64,000 nucleotides of DNA from Antrodiella citrinella (lineage: Eukaryota; Basidiomycota; Agaricomycetes; Polyporales; Steccherinaceae). Every line of letters starts with the position of its first letter. Position 1 is the stretch's first letter. The stretch lies in assembly GCA_004802725.1 (NCBI GenBank), contig SGPM01000076.1:1-64000 (forward strand), written 5' to 3'. This document shows, in pieces, positions 34,799 to 47,871 of this stretch. The notes beneath the pieces were generated by a model that saw only the letters and a list, made by a program, of their open reading frames with translations, was not told where the DNA came from and made no database searches. Both the position numbers and the translations under genes were made by a program.

Positions 34799-37700
34799 AT
34801 GTTCGCTCTCAGACGGGCCTTTCGGACGGATGTTTACTTAAGATCTGTGAAGGTAGCATTGAAGCCCAAGTTCACGGTCACGAACTACTCACATCGCACG
34901 ACAAATACTGCTCCTATGGCTCACCCAAGTTTAGTCCGGCATCTGAACCGTTTAGCGCAGGCGAAAAGTCCGTATCTACTTCAACATGCAAATAATCCTG
35001 TAAGAGCTGGTGTTCACACCTCACGGTCTCAAAAATTTGACATTGCCGCGCTTTGGCAGGTGGAATGGTACGAATGGGGCCAGGAGGCGTTCACGAAAGC
35101 CAAGGAAGAGGACAAACCGATCTTTCTTTCTGTAAGTCTGCTTAAAACTATCATCATGCATAACTTGATGCTTTGCTGCTAGGTTGGATACTCCGCATGC
35201 CATTGTATGTGGTTGTGGTGGTATACCGTGGCCGAAGCGGAATAATGACCGCTCCATTATATAGGGTGTCACGTCCTGGCACATGAAAGCTTCGAGGATG
35301 AGACCACCGCGAATATGATGAATCGCTACTTTGTCAATGTCAAGGTATTATGTCCGTGTGTTTCTCTCTTTCCTTGGACTAAATCTTTCTGCTAGGTCGA
35401 CCGAGAAGAACGACCAGATGTAGACCGGCTATACATGTCCTTCCTTCAGGCTACGTCTGGCGGAGGTGGTTGGCCGATGTCCGTCTGTAAGCCTCTTGCA
35501 AAGACGCTGTAGACTCAGTGGTCTCACTTTTATACAGGGCTCACACCTGATCTTCATCCGTTTCTGGCTGGGGTAAGATCTTAGTTTTCCTAGGTGGAGT
35601 CTAAATATAAACTAACATGCATCCTAGACCTACTTCCCTCGACATCGATTCCAGCAGGTCCTTCAAGGTGTCGCAGAAGCGTGAGTCCTTACGTTCTGTT
35701 TTCGATTCTTCGCGATTTATCTATCGCCATAGTTGGGAGAGTCGTCGGGATGAATTAGTGTCTACAGGAGAGAGCGTCATCGAGCAAATGCGTACAATGT
35801 CCAACGTGAATGCATTTTCACATCAGTCTCTCCAATGCGACCTTTCAACCTGACATCTGTTTAGATTGCTCCCTCTGGGGCTGTCGAGCTCTCCGCTTCT
35901 CTCGACAAGATATATGGCGGCTTGGACAAGAAATTTGACCTTCGTTATGGAGGTTTTGGTCCCGCACCGAAATTTCCATCCCCCTCTCAGACTCTCCATT
36001 TCTTGGCCAGATACGCAACTTTGGAATCAGACAAGCCCAAAGCCGACAGGTCGCGCGACATGGCCGCGGAGACGTTGGTAAAGATGTACAACGGTGGTAT
36101 ACGCGACGTCGTCGGGGAAGGCTTTTCTCGATATTCAGTCGACGAGAAATGGCACGTACCTCATTGTAGGTGGAGTCTCACTACAATCGCTTCGGCATCT
36201 TATTTTGCTGTTCCAGTCGAGAAAATGCTGTACGATAACGCGCAGCTGCTTACTAGCTCGCTCGAGTTAGCAAAGCTCACCGCCCCCTCCTCGACACCAC
36301 AAACACTTCTTGACATGGCATCATCCATCATAACCTACGTGTCTCGCGACTTGCGCAGTACGGAAGGAGGGTTTTATAGCGCCGAGGATGCGGACTCACT
36401 GCCCGGTCACGGAGATACCGTAAAGAAAGAAGGCGCATTCTACGCATGGACGGCGCAGCAGCTTGATGAAGTCCTTGGCACCGATAGCGAGTTGTTCAAT
36501 TGGCACTTCGGAGCTGACATTTCGGGAAATTGCGATCCTAATCACGATATACAAGGAGAATTGACGGGCCAGGTGAGGCCATACAGTATGCATAGCGCGA
36601 AATCGCATTCTGATCATTCTGACCATCTTGCTAGAACGTCCTGTTCACATCACATACCATTCAAGAGACAGCGCAAAAGTTTGCCAAGGACGTAGCAGAT
36701 TTAAAACTGCTACTGAAAGCGTGCTTGGGCAAGCTCAAGGAACACAGGGATAATCATCGACCACGTCCACACCTGGACGACAAGATTTTGACATGCTGGA
36801 ACGGCTTGATGGTGCCCTAAAATCACGCTTTCAATCTGACACAATGCTGATACTACCTTATAGATATCTGGTCTATCCAAAGCAGCGGAATGGCCTGAAG
36901 CAACATTTGAGGGCTCGCCTCCGGTATTGCAGCTTGCAGAGGATGCCGCCGCATTCATAAGGTCCAATTTGTACAATGAGTCCACAGGAGAATTGCGCAG
37001 AAGCTTCCGTGAAGGACCCGGACCCATCGCTCAGGCTGATGACTATGCCTTCTTCATCCAAGGTGGGCACAAAGATGTGTGACATTGATCATAGAGCGAC
37101 GACCCTAATAAATTTGTACAGGTCTTCTTGATTTATATGAAGCCAGCGGTAAGGAGCAGTATATTTCTTGGGCCATACGACTACAAGAAAAGCAAGATGA
37201 GCTCTTCTATGACAAGGAAAACGGTGGATACTATGCTTCTGCACCGGACGAGCATATTCTCATCCGCATGAAGGATGCACAGGTATGATCTTTATCTCTC
37301 TGGATACTTTCTGGCCTTAATTTTTTTGATACAGGACGGTGCGGAACCGAGCGCGGTATCCGTGACATTGTACAACTTGAACCGATTGGGTCATTTTGCG
37401 GAAGACAGGCATACGGAATACAAGACCAAGGGAGACAGCATCATCAAATCCAATTCTCAAATATTGGGAAGAGTGCCTTCCGCACTGGCGACCCTAGCTA
37501 GCGCGGCTGCTGTAGGTGAACATGGAATGAAGCAGGTATGCACCATATATGCTGAAGAAGCGTATCGAATCATTGATTATACCGATATTACAGTTCATCG
37601 TCTCTGGATCACCATCCTCACCACAAACCCAAGCATTCCTTTCCGCCATCCGAGAGCCTTTCCTCCCCAATCGTGTTCTTGTTCACCTAGATCCCAGTGA

Positions 37701-37857
37701 CCCGCCACACGAGTTAGCCAAGGTGAACGCCACCTTGAGATCGTTAATCGAAAGTGACGCAAGCAAGCAGGATCGACGGGCCAACGTGAGGATCTGCGAG
37801 AACTTTGCGTGTGGACTGCCGATATACGACGTCGAAGAGTTGAAGAAGTATTTATGA
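34799..37857 (+). CDS. SPATA20/YyaL-type DUF255 thioredoxin-fold protein
   Basis: About fifteen exons give a full-length family member. The thioredoxin-like N-terminal domain has [36 protein letters not shown] (CHWC active site, split by an intron inside Trp) and [16 protein letters not shown]. The C-terminal six-hairpin glycosidase-like domain includes [39 protein letters not shown] and [13 protein letters not shown]. Function is poorly known; homologues are proposed redox or sugar-binding proteins. Two starts are possible: ATG at 34799, which adds an Arg-rich, mostly non-acidic leader ([11 protein letters not shown]) like a mitochondrial presequence, or ATG at 34916 ([11 protein letters not shown]) at the usual family start. 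Confidence 0.9.
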
Positions 37858-38134
37858 ACGATCGGGCAGCTTTCTCACCTCACCTACTTTCTGACTGCAC
37901 GGTCGATACGGAAACGTGTATAGCACTGGCACTAAGGAACTGGTACTAAGGAATACATGATATCGCAGAATTGCAAAGTCTCTCGCGCACTGCTCGCGTA
38001 ACTTGAAAGTCTCGACAGCGGTGACATAAGCCTCCGGCATTCTCCGCGATGCTCTAACACGATCTTGTCTTCGACACTCTACTACTGCAATTGCAAGGAA
38101 CATACGAGTTGCACGTCCTTTTTCCATAACAAAA

Positions 38135-39034
<900 letters not shown>

Positions 39035-39202
39035 TGCGGGTGTATCAACATTTTGAGTGGGTCTTTTGTACAGATGACTATCTGATGTAGCCATGTATCG
39101 TATCACGCACGACCCTAATGAGTATTAGAACACTGTATGATACATACAACACCAGTCAAGGTAGCGGACAGCAAAGATCACGAGAGCATGCGAAGCAACA
39201 AA

Positions 39203-42200
39203 TCAATCCTCCAGTGCGGCCTTCTTCAGAACGTCCTGCCAATCGAGAGCCAGTTTTGTCAGGGTCTTACTTCGGGCTGTGGAGGGCAGTCATCGACAGG
39301 TCAGCATTGCAATGCGGGAGTTGTGGCTGACACTCACCGAAGATCACGAGGACATCCTTCAGTAAGTCTCTTTTAGAGAACCCGACTACCGTCGGCGACC
39401 ATGAATCGTCCCTCCCGGGCCGCCTGAGACACCCGCACAGATAAAATGAGTTCATCATCTACGGTCCAAGCCAACATATCAACTCACCAATATGTAGGTC
39501 CAAACAGTTCCTTCACAAGCTCCTCCGCCTTCGCCCTGAACCCTTCGTCCGCAAGTTTCTTCGCATACACTGATAACGCATGCTTGTACTCCGGCGGGCT
39601 GTTCAACGTCTTCGCAGTATGCAATTTCGTCTCCAAATGGCCCAAAGTCATCGCCGTATTCCACCATGTCGGCCGCGGCTTCTCGTCATCCGTGCCCGAA
39701 ATCCGCTCCGCAATAGACCCCTCGATAGCAGAGACAATACCACGCGCAGCGACTTGGGTGTTCACCCGCTGACGGCCCTGCCAGGCATCCGAGCCTTCCG
39801 CCCACCAGCCGTCGCTCAGTTTAGTCCAACTGAGCAGCTGGTGATCATACGAATGTGCGACGCCAGTAGAGAGCTGAATGATAGGAGAGCCATTGGGCTG
39901 AATGCTGGCTGAGAGGACGCTGCAATTGGGAGAGATGCCCATGATTGCAGAGACGGAGACTGGAGTGAACACTGCTTGCTGTTTCTTCACATTCCTGTAC
40001 ACAAATGAGTGTTGGTGAGGATCGCGCGAATGGTTGACTCACCAGATATGTAGCATCCCAGCGGAGGTCAGTAGCATCAAAAAATGCTTGTTTCCAACCA
40101 AGGTAGAACATGGTGCGCCTAGACTTAGCGTTGGCATAATCCTATATGAAAGCATGAAGTCAGGTGTCTTCCTACGTGTACCAGAATCTTTCGACATACC
40201 TGCGACCGGTTGTTGAATATATATTCAACGTCCCATCCTGCATTGCAACTGCACGGAATGAACTGGTGGCTGCCAAGGCAAGTATAGGGGAAGGCAAGTA
40301 GTCCAGCCATTGGGTCTGTTTTCCGTTGACAAGTAACACCTCCGTGGCACCTGACAACACCCCGTCAGAAGCGGACATGACTTATATGCAGAGTTACTCA
40401 CCTCCATCCTCAGAATTCCGTCCCTCGAAAACATCTTCGCTGCCCTCTATGGTAGCCTTCAGGTACGTGAGCACCGACGGGACGGGTAGCCTTCCCGCGA
40501 CAGAAGACTCGAATGCCGTGGGCGAAGCGACCAGACCACCTGGGACCCCACCCACAATCTCACGTACCGACACCACGTCTCTCACCCTATCACCACCCAA
40601 CGTCCTCGGCTTGACGGTCCTGTCGTCCTCGGCGATGCTCGCCTTCCGCTTTCCTCTCGCACCTTTGCTCGACGTGTCGAACGAAGCGATCGGCACGTCT
40701 GTGCTCATGTCGATGTCGTTTTCTTCGGATGGGTAGCGGAGGCCACTCGGTTCGCCGTTCATCATCGCATCGTCGAAAGCATTCGAGGATTGGAAGAGTT
40801 GTGCCTGAGCTGTAGGTGAAGCCACGAGACGAGACGATGAAGCGATTCCTGTGATCTCGTGGAATGACCGTCCATTGGTATTCTGAACTCTTGAAGAAGC
40901 AGCTGGCTGAGGTGGTGGAGGTATGGCCGCAGATGTACCGGCGGAAGGTATATTCGCACCCAAAGAGCCCATGAATGTAGGTTGTATGCGCTTCGCCGTC
41001 TTCCGCTTCGCGACAAGCTTATTGATATGTTCGCCGCCGTTGTTCTGTGACGAGCCGAAGTCGGATTGGGCGTGGTCTTGTGTATGGGCGGTTGCAGCCT
41101 TCTGTCTTGGGGAAGGTGGTGGTGTCATCCTTTGGTCGGTCTGCGCGATCGTTGGTAGGGAAGAATGAGAGAATCCTGTTGGCAATGGTGGAGCGGTGAA
41201 GCCGAACTTGGTGAAGTACTTCTCCTGAGCGGTGAAGGGTGCAAGACCCTCGAGCTCCTCAGGGTCGAAGCTGAAAACTGCCATTGTCCCATCAGAGGAA
41301 ACTGCATAGAGCGTGTAACCGTCACGAGACCTGATATTCGACAAAACCAGCCATTCCGTCATCTCTTATGCACGTGTCGTGAATGTTAAAGGCACGCACC
41401 AGCTCAAATCCATTATCTGCCGTTCAAAGACCTCCTTTGCCACAATCAACGGCCGTGCACACTTCGTTTGCCAGACTGAGATCGACCTGTCGTCCGCCCC
41501 GAGAGCAACTACTGAGCAGATGTTGGACGCCACAACGTCGTCTTTGGGGTTCCGAAGGAAAATATGCGGGTTGTAGGCCTAAGTGAGATTATCAGCGAGG
41601 TGACATGAACTACGGCAGTCAAAATTTGTCACGCACGGCGACTTCAACAGCGTTTTCGTGGCCGACTAGACTAATATCGGCTGTCCAGTTTCCTCTTGAG
41701 ATGACGGCCGCAACAAAGACATATCCGGAGTTGTTTGTGGCGTTGGAAGCTGTAATGTGTGCACCGTCTGGTGACCAGCTGAGATCAATATGTTAGTCAA
41801 CGACGAACGCATCTTGAACGATATACACACGCACCTGAGCCTTCTGAAGAAAGTGCCCGGAGAATCCTCAAATGGTTTGGTCACTTCCGCCTCCAAACCC
41901 CAGTCGGTTGTCCTCCAAATCTTCACCGTGCGGTCGTCCGACTGAGTGGCTAGGAACTCTCCAACAGGATCCCAGCATACACCCTTCACAAAGCCTTGAT
42001 GTTGATCAAGCTTTCTCAGTCGTTCTGAATACCCAAATTTAGTATGCAGGCCACACAGACCAAAGACAGGGGACGTACCCAGGGTATAGCCACACCATAT
42101 GAGAACAGAGGAATCTAGTCCAACAGACGCGAGATATCTATCTTCAGGAGACCAAGCTAGGTCCGTGACATCTGTATAACAACTTTCAAACAAGAGGGAA

Positions 42201-42771
42201 CGGCAGAAAGGAGAGACACGTACCACTGTCATGTCCCGGAAGGCGCTTTAGCGGTTTCCATCCCTCAACATTCACCTCGTCTGACCCCCACACTTTCCCC
42301 TTTGCGGTTCTGGAGAGACATTTCCTAAATTAGAGAACCCCCACGAACATTCCACGCAATGTAAAACTCACGGATCCAAGTCCCAAATCATCACAATAGA
42401 GTCGTCGCTGCCACTCGCAAGCCACCGCCCCGAATGCGCCCATCTCACCGTCAGCACTGGCCCCGTGTGCATAGTCAAAGTGCATAGCGACTTCGGTGGT
42501 CGTCCGGAGAGTTCTGAAGCATGGTTGATGATAGGTTTGGTGCTCCATATACGCACTTTGGCGTCGATTCCGCCGGTGGCTATGCGTGAGCCGTCGGGGT
42601 GGACGTGACAGGTGTAGATGACGGGTCGTTTGGTTTCGTCCCGGCTTGAAGAGGAGTCTATGAAAGAGCAACAACAATGGGATGAGACGTGCTAATGAGA
42701 CGGGTAGAGCAAGGAAAGAATTCCGTACCTCGGTCTCTATGGATGACCCAAGCGGGTTTCGTGAACCTCAT
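39203..42771 (-). CDS. HIRA/Hir1 histone H3-H4 chaperone subunit
   Basis: Multi-exon, starting [15 protein letters not shown]. The N-terminal half is a seven-bladed WD40 propeller: [86 protein letters not shown], and the HIRA-typical [17 protein letters not shown] Ser/Pro-rich disordered middle follows (about 300 residues, 40394-41300), then a C-terminal Hira domain ([38 protein letters not shown] block). HIRA complexes deposit H3-H4 independently of replication and silence histone genes. The last exon ends [14 protein letters not shown]. Confidence 0.92.
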
Positions 42772-43179
42772 GTTGTGGCACTATCGGAACGAATTCACGG
42801 GGAATGTATGATTATAGTGAGAAGAGTCTATGGCAAGACATAGCCCTGGGATCCTTGGGAGTTGGAGAGAGACAATCACGAGAAACTCAAATAGCCTCTT
42901 ACAAGATGCGGTTCACCAAAGTGCATTTGCCGATCACTCTGACACGGACGACCGCATTTGGAAGGTGTTCAAGTTCATAGGTGGTCGAGTTTTATACGAT
43001 TGTTTCTGGTTTGGATATACTACGATGTACAAGTCCATGCAGAATGATGCAAATGTCCGTCTATGAATGTCTATAGGTGACCAGCACCTATTATGATGAT
43101 GTGGGTATGATGATGCAGGTGGAAATGTCCTTTGGTAACAAGCATCGCATATGATGGTATAGGATAAAATGGTGTAGAT

Positions 43180-44599
43180 TCAGTAGCTCAGGTATAGTCT
43201 CCTGAGCTGTCTGTGTCCAGCCGGCCTACGGCAGACAGGGCACAACGTCTTCCTGTCCAATGCGGTATTGATGCATCTGAAGGAAAGAGGTAAGTCGCTG
43301 CGGAATAACCACAATCCGATTTAGACTTACGGAGTGCAGAAGACGTGGCCGCAGCGGGTAGCACTGGTCTCCTTCGGTGCCTCAAGGCACAGAGGGCAGC
43401 AAAAGAGGGTCACCGACGGGGGGATCCCGCCGCGAGAGGCATCCTCTGGAGGAGATGCAGCCCCGGAGGAGGAGGAGGAGGAGGAGGAGGAGGAAGAGGA
43501 GGAAGAAGAAGAAGAGGAGGAGGAAGAGGCGCTCCCGGTTGCCATATGAGAGACTTGGCTGATGCCAGTGACACCGCTCTCCTCGCTCCTTGCGCTATCC
43601 GCGCTGATATTACTGTCTCCGCTGCCGGCACGAGGCCTGGCGTAGTCGGCATATGGGATGGGTTCGTCGCCGACAAATGGGTAGTTCGTGGTCGTTCTAC
43701 CATTGTAAACGGCGCGGTGACTGGGATAATATGAATGAGGGTGAGTAGCTTCGCGAGTGCTTCGGTAGAAGGAGGGGGCGCTGTCTCCGTTGCCTACACG
43801 GGAACTGGCGCGGTAGGCGGGAGTGGCTGCGCTAGCACGAGTGCTGGAGTAGTATGCAGAAGTGGCTGAACTAGCACGAGGGCTGGAGTAGTAGGCAGGG
43901 ATGGAGACACTGTCTCCGCTGTCGCTACGGGGTCTGGTGTGGTACGGAGGAGTGGGAGCAACGTCTGCATTGGCGGCGCGGGGGGTGAAATGATAGGATG
44001 GCGGAGTGGGAGCGTAGCTGTTGTAATCATCCGACTCGACATCCGACACGTCGTCCTCGTCCCAGTATTCGTCTCCGGCGAGACTCTCGTTATCGCTGGC
44101 TGAGAGATCTTCTGGGTAGCGCTGCCTGCCGAGCACTTCCTCCCATCCGGGTTCGTACTCGTCATCGTTGCCGTCGTCGTCGTCATCGTCGTCGCTGTCA
44201 TCACGATGAACAGCTGCGAACTCGAGGTGCTGAAAAAACAGAGATAAGCATCTTCGTTCGGTATGTGTTCGAACAGAGGAGACTTACAATGAGGAGTCCT
44301 CCATTGGTGGGGAAGTCGCGCTCGCAGGCGGCGCAGTAGTTGTGTCTAGGAGAAGTCACCCAGTGCTATGAGAAATACAAGGTCCAATAAGCATCAAGTC
44401 ATGTGAGCTGTGAAGTCCGAAAAAGACTTACGGTTCTGAGTGAGTTCCTGTTGGCGAATCGCTTATCACACTTGTCACACTTGGGGTGATTGGTAGAGTA
44501 GCGGACATGCTCTGCACGTGCTTCATCCCCAGGGAAGTAGCGATCGCACAGAGAGCAGTAGGTCATGTCGGCGTAGACGATGTTGTTGACAAAAGGCAT
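43180..44599 (-). CDS. C2H2 zinc finger + C-terminal RING protein
   Basis: Four or so exons. The N-terminus carries two Cys2-His2-type modules (YCSLCDRYFPGDEARAEHVR, HPKCDKCDKRFANRNSLRTH) and a third (YCAACERDFPTNGGLLIHLE), then an acidic run. A Ser/Tyr/Pro-rich central region has internal near-repeats (YYSSPRASSA, YYSSTRASAA), followed by a Ser homopolymer of about 20. The RING finger spans the last intron: CCPLCLEAPKETSATRCGHVFC, then TALDRKTLCPVCRRP. RING of this form is expected to be an E3 ubiquitin ligase. The finger and RING combination suggests a nucleic-acid- or partner-targeted E3; the substrate is unknown. Confidence 0.85.
43465..43528 (+). repeat. (GAG/GAA)n repeat coding poly-serine
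   Basis: A GGA/GAA purine tract on the plus strand encodes, on the minus strand, the Ser homopolymer of the RING protein. It is likely polymorphic in length. Confidence 0.9.
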
Positions 44600-44708
44600 G
44601 TTGGTCAGTCAATGAAACGATGAAGTTCGATGTGCGTGGTTGTGGTTGTGGTGTGATTGTGATGGTGTGAAGTCAAGTTGGTGTTGAACTTGAGTTGTAA
44701 ATGGGGGC

Positions 44709-44716
44709 CTTTATAT
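44709..44716 (-). promoter_or_regulatory. TATA box of the C2H2/RING gene
   Basis: ATATAAAG on the minus strand lies about 110 bp upstream of the start codon at 44599. Confidence 0.5.
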
Positions 44717-45534
44717 CTATTTTTTGAGTCTGCATTTTAGTGACGTACATCATGTGGCGGACTGAGAGGAACGGTAGGGAGGATGGGAGGATTGCACTCC
44801 GCCCATCCTTCCGACGTCCTTTTACGGGCTTACACGTCGGTGCGCTGCGGTACTTGCTCCGCTCATTGCTATTTCCGTTATCCGCTTACAGCATGCAGGC
44901 CCGGATCTGCCAGTAGGAAGATGTTACACATCTGTCCTTCCCAGAGAATGATGTTAGTATTACTGAGTGCTGCGCGATACACACATATCATTCAAGTTTG
45001 ATAATGATTGTCTTTGAGATACTACAGCGTATCCACGATCTGGCAAGAGACGAGACGAGTTTAGCGTTACGGTTTGAATCAAAATGGTGCCTTGGCCTAC
45101 CAGAATTGTGCCGGGAACCGTACATCCGACAAATGTCCTGGGGTGACTTCCTGAATTCAAAGCAGATGAGGTCGTGAATCCAGTTGCGACGATACGACTG
45201 GCGCCTCGATGCGTCTCTCAAAGACTTGGACACGACTGTGATGCCTGACTATTACAACGACTTTATCGACATCAAAGAGGCTGGAAATAAGATGTCATTC
45301 CGGGGAGGTCCGTGCGTGCAGATAAGTGAAAAAGCGGCGACAGGGCCAGCGACTTGACAACACGCTCGCAGCGAGACTCAGACTCGTGCGCGCGAACACA
45401 AGCGGACTTTGAAGCACCCAACACATCTCCCATATAACCACCATTTGCCCCTCATTTTGTTTCCCCCCCCCTTCCTCTTTTCTTCCACATCCCCGCCTTT
45501 TGCCCTCGTCCCCTCCGCAGCACCCGGCAGCACA
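44717..45534. other. Intergenic region between divergent genes
   Basis: About 0.8 kb of 5' flank for the RING gene (minus) and the PARP-finger gene (plus). The last 100 bp before 45535 are strongly pyrimidine-rich, as is common upstream of fungal start codons. No other feature is supported. Confidence 0.5.
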
Positions 45535-47321
45535 ATGTCTGACTCCGAAGAAGTTAGCAAAAAGAGCGGATATCGTCTCGAGTACTCCAATGGGCGCGCA
45601 AAATGCAAAGGTGCGCGGACGGACTGCCTCGCTGCGGCGCCCTGGTGTTCCCATCGTCTCATGCTGACTCTCGCGTTTTCCGCGTTTCTCTTTGTCTCGC
45701 AGGCCCCAAGCCCTGTGCAGGTGAATACTCAGAGTACCAACCCGATGGTTTTATGATCCTAATGTGTTGCCAAAGGATCCAAGATTGACAAGGGCCAGAT
45801 ACGTGTCGGATCCCTTGTGGACTTCAGAGGGAACACATCCTAGTACGTCTCCTGTCTGCGGGCACTTTACATCCCTATTCCTTATCATTTTTGACCATGT
45901 TGGTTTTCCACCTGACGCAACATGGTCATGTTCCTGTTTCGTTTCACCCCGTTTCGTCACAAATATAGCTGACTGATCCTCCTTAATAACAGCGCATGGC
46001 GTCACTGGGGCTGCACAACTGCCAAGATTTTCGAGAACATGAAAAAGTCTTTTGACGAGGCTGACGAACTNGACGGCTTCGAGGAGCTGAANGACGGCGA
46101 CAAGGAGAAGGTCCGTGCAGCATGGACCGCAGGTCATGTCGCCGATGAGGACATCCCTGCGACGGCACGCAAAGCGGATGGCGACAACGAGGAGGAAGAA
46201 GACGAAGAAGAAGAAGAAGAAGAGGCGAAGCCAAAGAAGGCTGCCGGAAAGAAGACTGCAGCAAAGAAGGCGGAGCCTACATCAACTGTCTTCAAGTTTG
46301 AATATGCAGGAAGCGCAAGAGCCAAGTGCAAAGGCGCGTTTCAACCCTTTTCTCGAGGTNACACGTATACNAANAGTGTGTGTATAGAGTGCAGNGAGAC
46401 CATTGGCAAGGGTTTTTTCAGACTCGGCCACGAAGTTGACTTCCGCGGCAACAAGACTTTGTATGTCTGTTCAATGNCTCTTTCGGTTCGCTCGCTAACG
46501 GACCCTCACTAGCGCATGGCAACACTTTGGCTGCACTCCTACAACNCGTGTCGCTCAGCTAGTCCAAGCTTACGATGAAGCCTCGGCCGTTGAAGGATTC
46601 AGCACGCTCCAGGATGGCGATAAGGAGAAGGTCCAGCGCGCTTGGGACGCAGGCGCCATCCCAGAAGATGACAAGGGTCCCGGTGAGCCCATTGAGATCG
46701 CCAAAAAGAAGGCAGNACCTCGGAAGAAAAAAGACGATGACGACGAGGACCGACCCAAGAAGAAGGCCAGGAAAGCCAAGGTCANCTCTCCCTCCCGAAG
46801 TCTGAAATGCAANNGCTCATTCCTTTATCCTTTGTAGGCTGACGATGATGAGGATGAGGACATGGAGGAGGAGAAGCCCAAGCCTAAGCGTGCGCCCGCA
46901 AAGAAAGCCGCTGAGAAAAAGGAGGCACCTGCCAAGAAGCGCGCTCCACGAAAGAAGAAGGTCGAGGAGGAAGACGAAGAGGACGCTGAGGACTTCGGCG
47001 ATGAGCTTGCCAACGTCAGCGGAGACGATGAAGATGAGGCAGAGCCGTCCGAGGACGAGGCTCCCAAGAAGCGCAAGGTCAGTTCTNTAATGGCTGTTTT
47101 ACGAAGCACCGTNTGCTGAAAAGATGCTCTAGCGTGCACCAGCGAAAGCTTCTTCGTCGAAGGTTGCAGAGAAACCTGCATCCAAGGCTACTGCAAAGCC
47201 CGCGTCGAAGTCCACCAAGCCCCCCTCAAAGAAAGCTGCCGCCAAGCCTGCATCGTCCCGAGGCAGTCGCTCAAAGAAGCCAGTCGACGAGGACATCGAT
47301 GAGGAGGACGACGACGAGTGA
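45535..47321 (+). CDS. PARP-type zinc-finger protein without catalytic domain
   Basis: At least seven exons. Two zf-PARP modules occur: the first (YSNGRAKCKGPKPCAG, IRVGSLVDFRGNTS, YAWRHWGCTT) and the second (FEYAGSARAKCK, IGKGFFRLGHEVDFRGNKTF, AWQHFGCTP), each with the C2HC ligands, and each followed by a GDKEKVxxAW helix. A poly-Glu stretch separates them. The C-terminus is a long Lys/Ala/Glu-rich nuclear tail ending in DEDIDEEDDDE. No PARP regulatory or catalytic domain follows before the stop. zf-PARP modules bind nicked DNA, so a DNA-break-binding nuclear protein is inferred. Many single unresolved bases fall in this gene. The second finger's intron appears to start GCGCG, unlike the GTGCG of the first. 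Confidence 0.82.
46190..46224 (+). repeat. (GAA)n repeat coding poly-glutamate
   Basis: A GAG/GAA run encodes the acidic linker between the two PARP-type fingers. Confidence 0.85.
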
Positions 47322-47871
47322 GCGCATCACGTCGCTGCCTCACTCTANTCTCCCAAAATCCCCTGCTGTGATTAGTNTTGGGTGGAACTTGTTACTGTTG
47401 GTCCGGAAGGTGCTTTTACTGTCTATCGTGTCTGCGTTTTCNCCATTGCAATTTGCTTTCTAGTCGTTGTGTTCGAAGTGGACTTGCTTCACGTTGTCTC
47501 GAGTTCACTGTAATGCCTTGTATAATACGACACTGTTAGTATTGAGTCGAATGAATTTGATCAGTAGTTTTTGCGCNTTTCGTGGTGCTTCNCGTCCCAC
47601 ATCCGTTGAAGCTTAAGCTTGAAGCTTTGAAGCTCAAGTTGAAGCAGTCANTTGTATTCGACGAATCGCTCCAGGGAGGAATAGACTTGATTCCGCTGTT
47701 GAAGATTCCAGGTGGGCCATGACGAGCGGACGAAGGACACTGTTCATTCAGCAGTGCTGGTCTGACCTTGAATTTCCTTCCGGTATACGCAAGCATAAAA
47801 CNTATGGGAGTGCGATGCAATCATGTGGCAGAGTGATACAGGAATGATAACATGGTAGTTGATTACAAGAC
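47322..47871. other. Intergenic region between convergent genes
   Basis: 3' flanks of the PARP-finger gene and the eS26 gene. It includes several unresolved bases and an AAGCTT-rich repeat at 47606..47645. Confidence 0.5.
47606..47645. repeat. TTGAAGCTT short repeat cluster
   Basis: About 40 bp built from overlapping direct and inverted copies of TTGAAGCTT/AAGCTTGAAG. Similar runs occur at 56925..56947 and near 26,569. Confidence 0.7.

Noticed and set aside
34542..34841. A 99-codon plus-strand frame (MASSGSGGEQ...) before the SPATA20-like gene
   Set aside because: It reads somewhat protein-like (VEDQIREMPTRS) but has no recognised family, no flanking exons and overlaps the start of the next gene in another frame.
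43334..43734. Plus-strand open frames rich in Glu or Gly opposite the RING gene
   Set aside because: They are the complementary reading of the poly-Ser GAG repeat, not genes.
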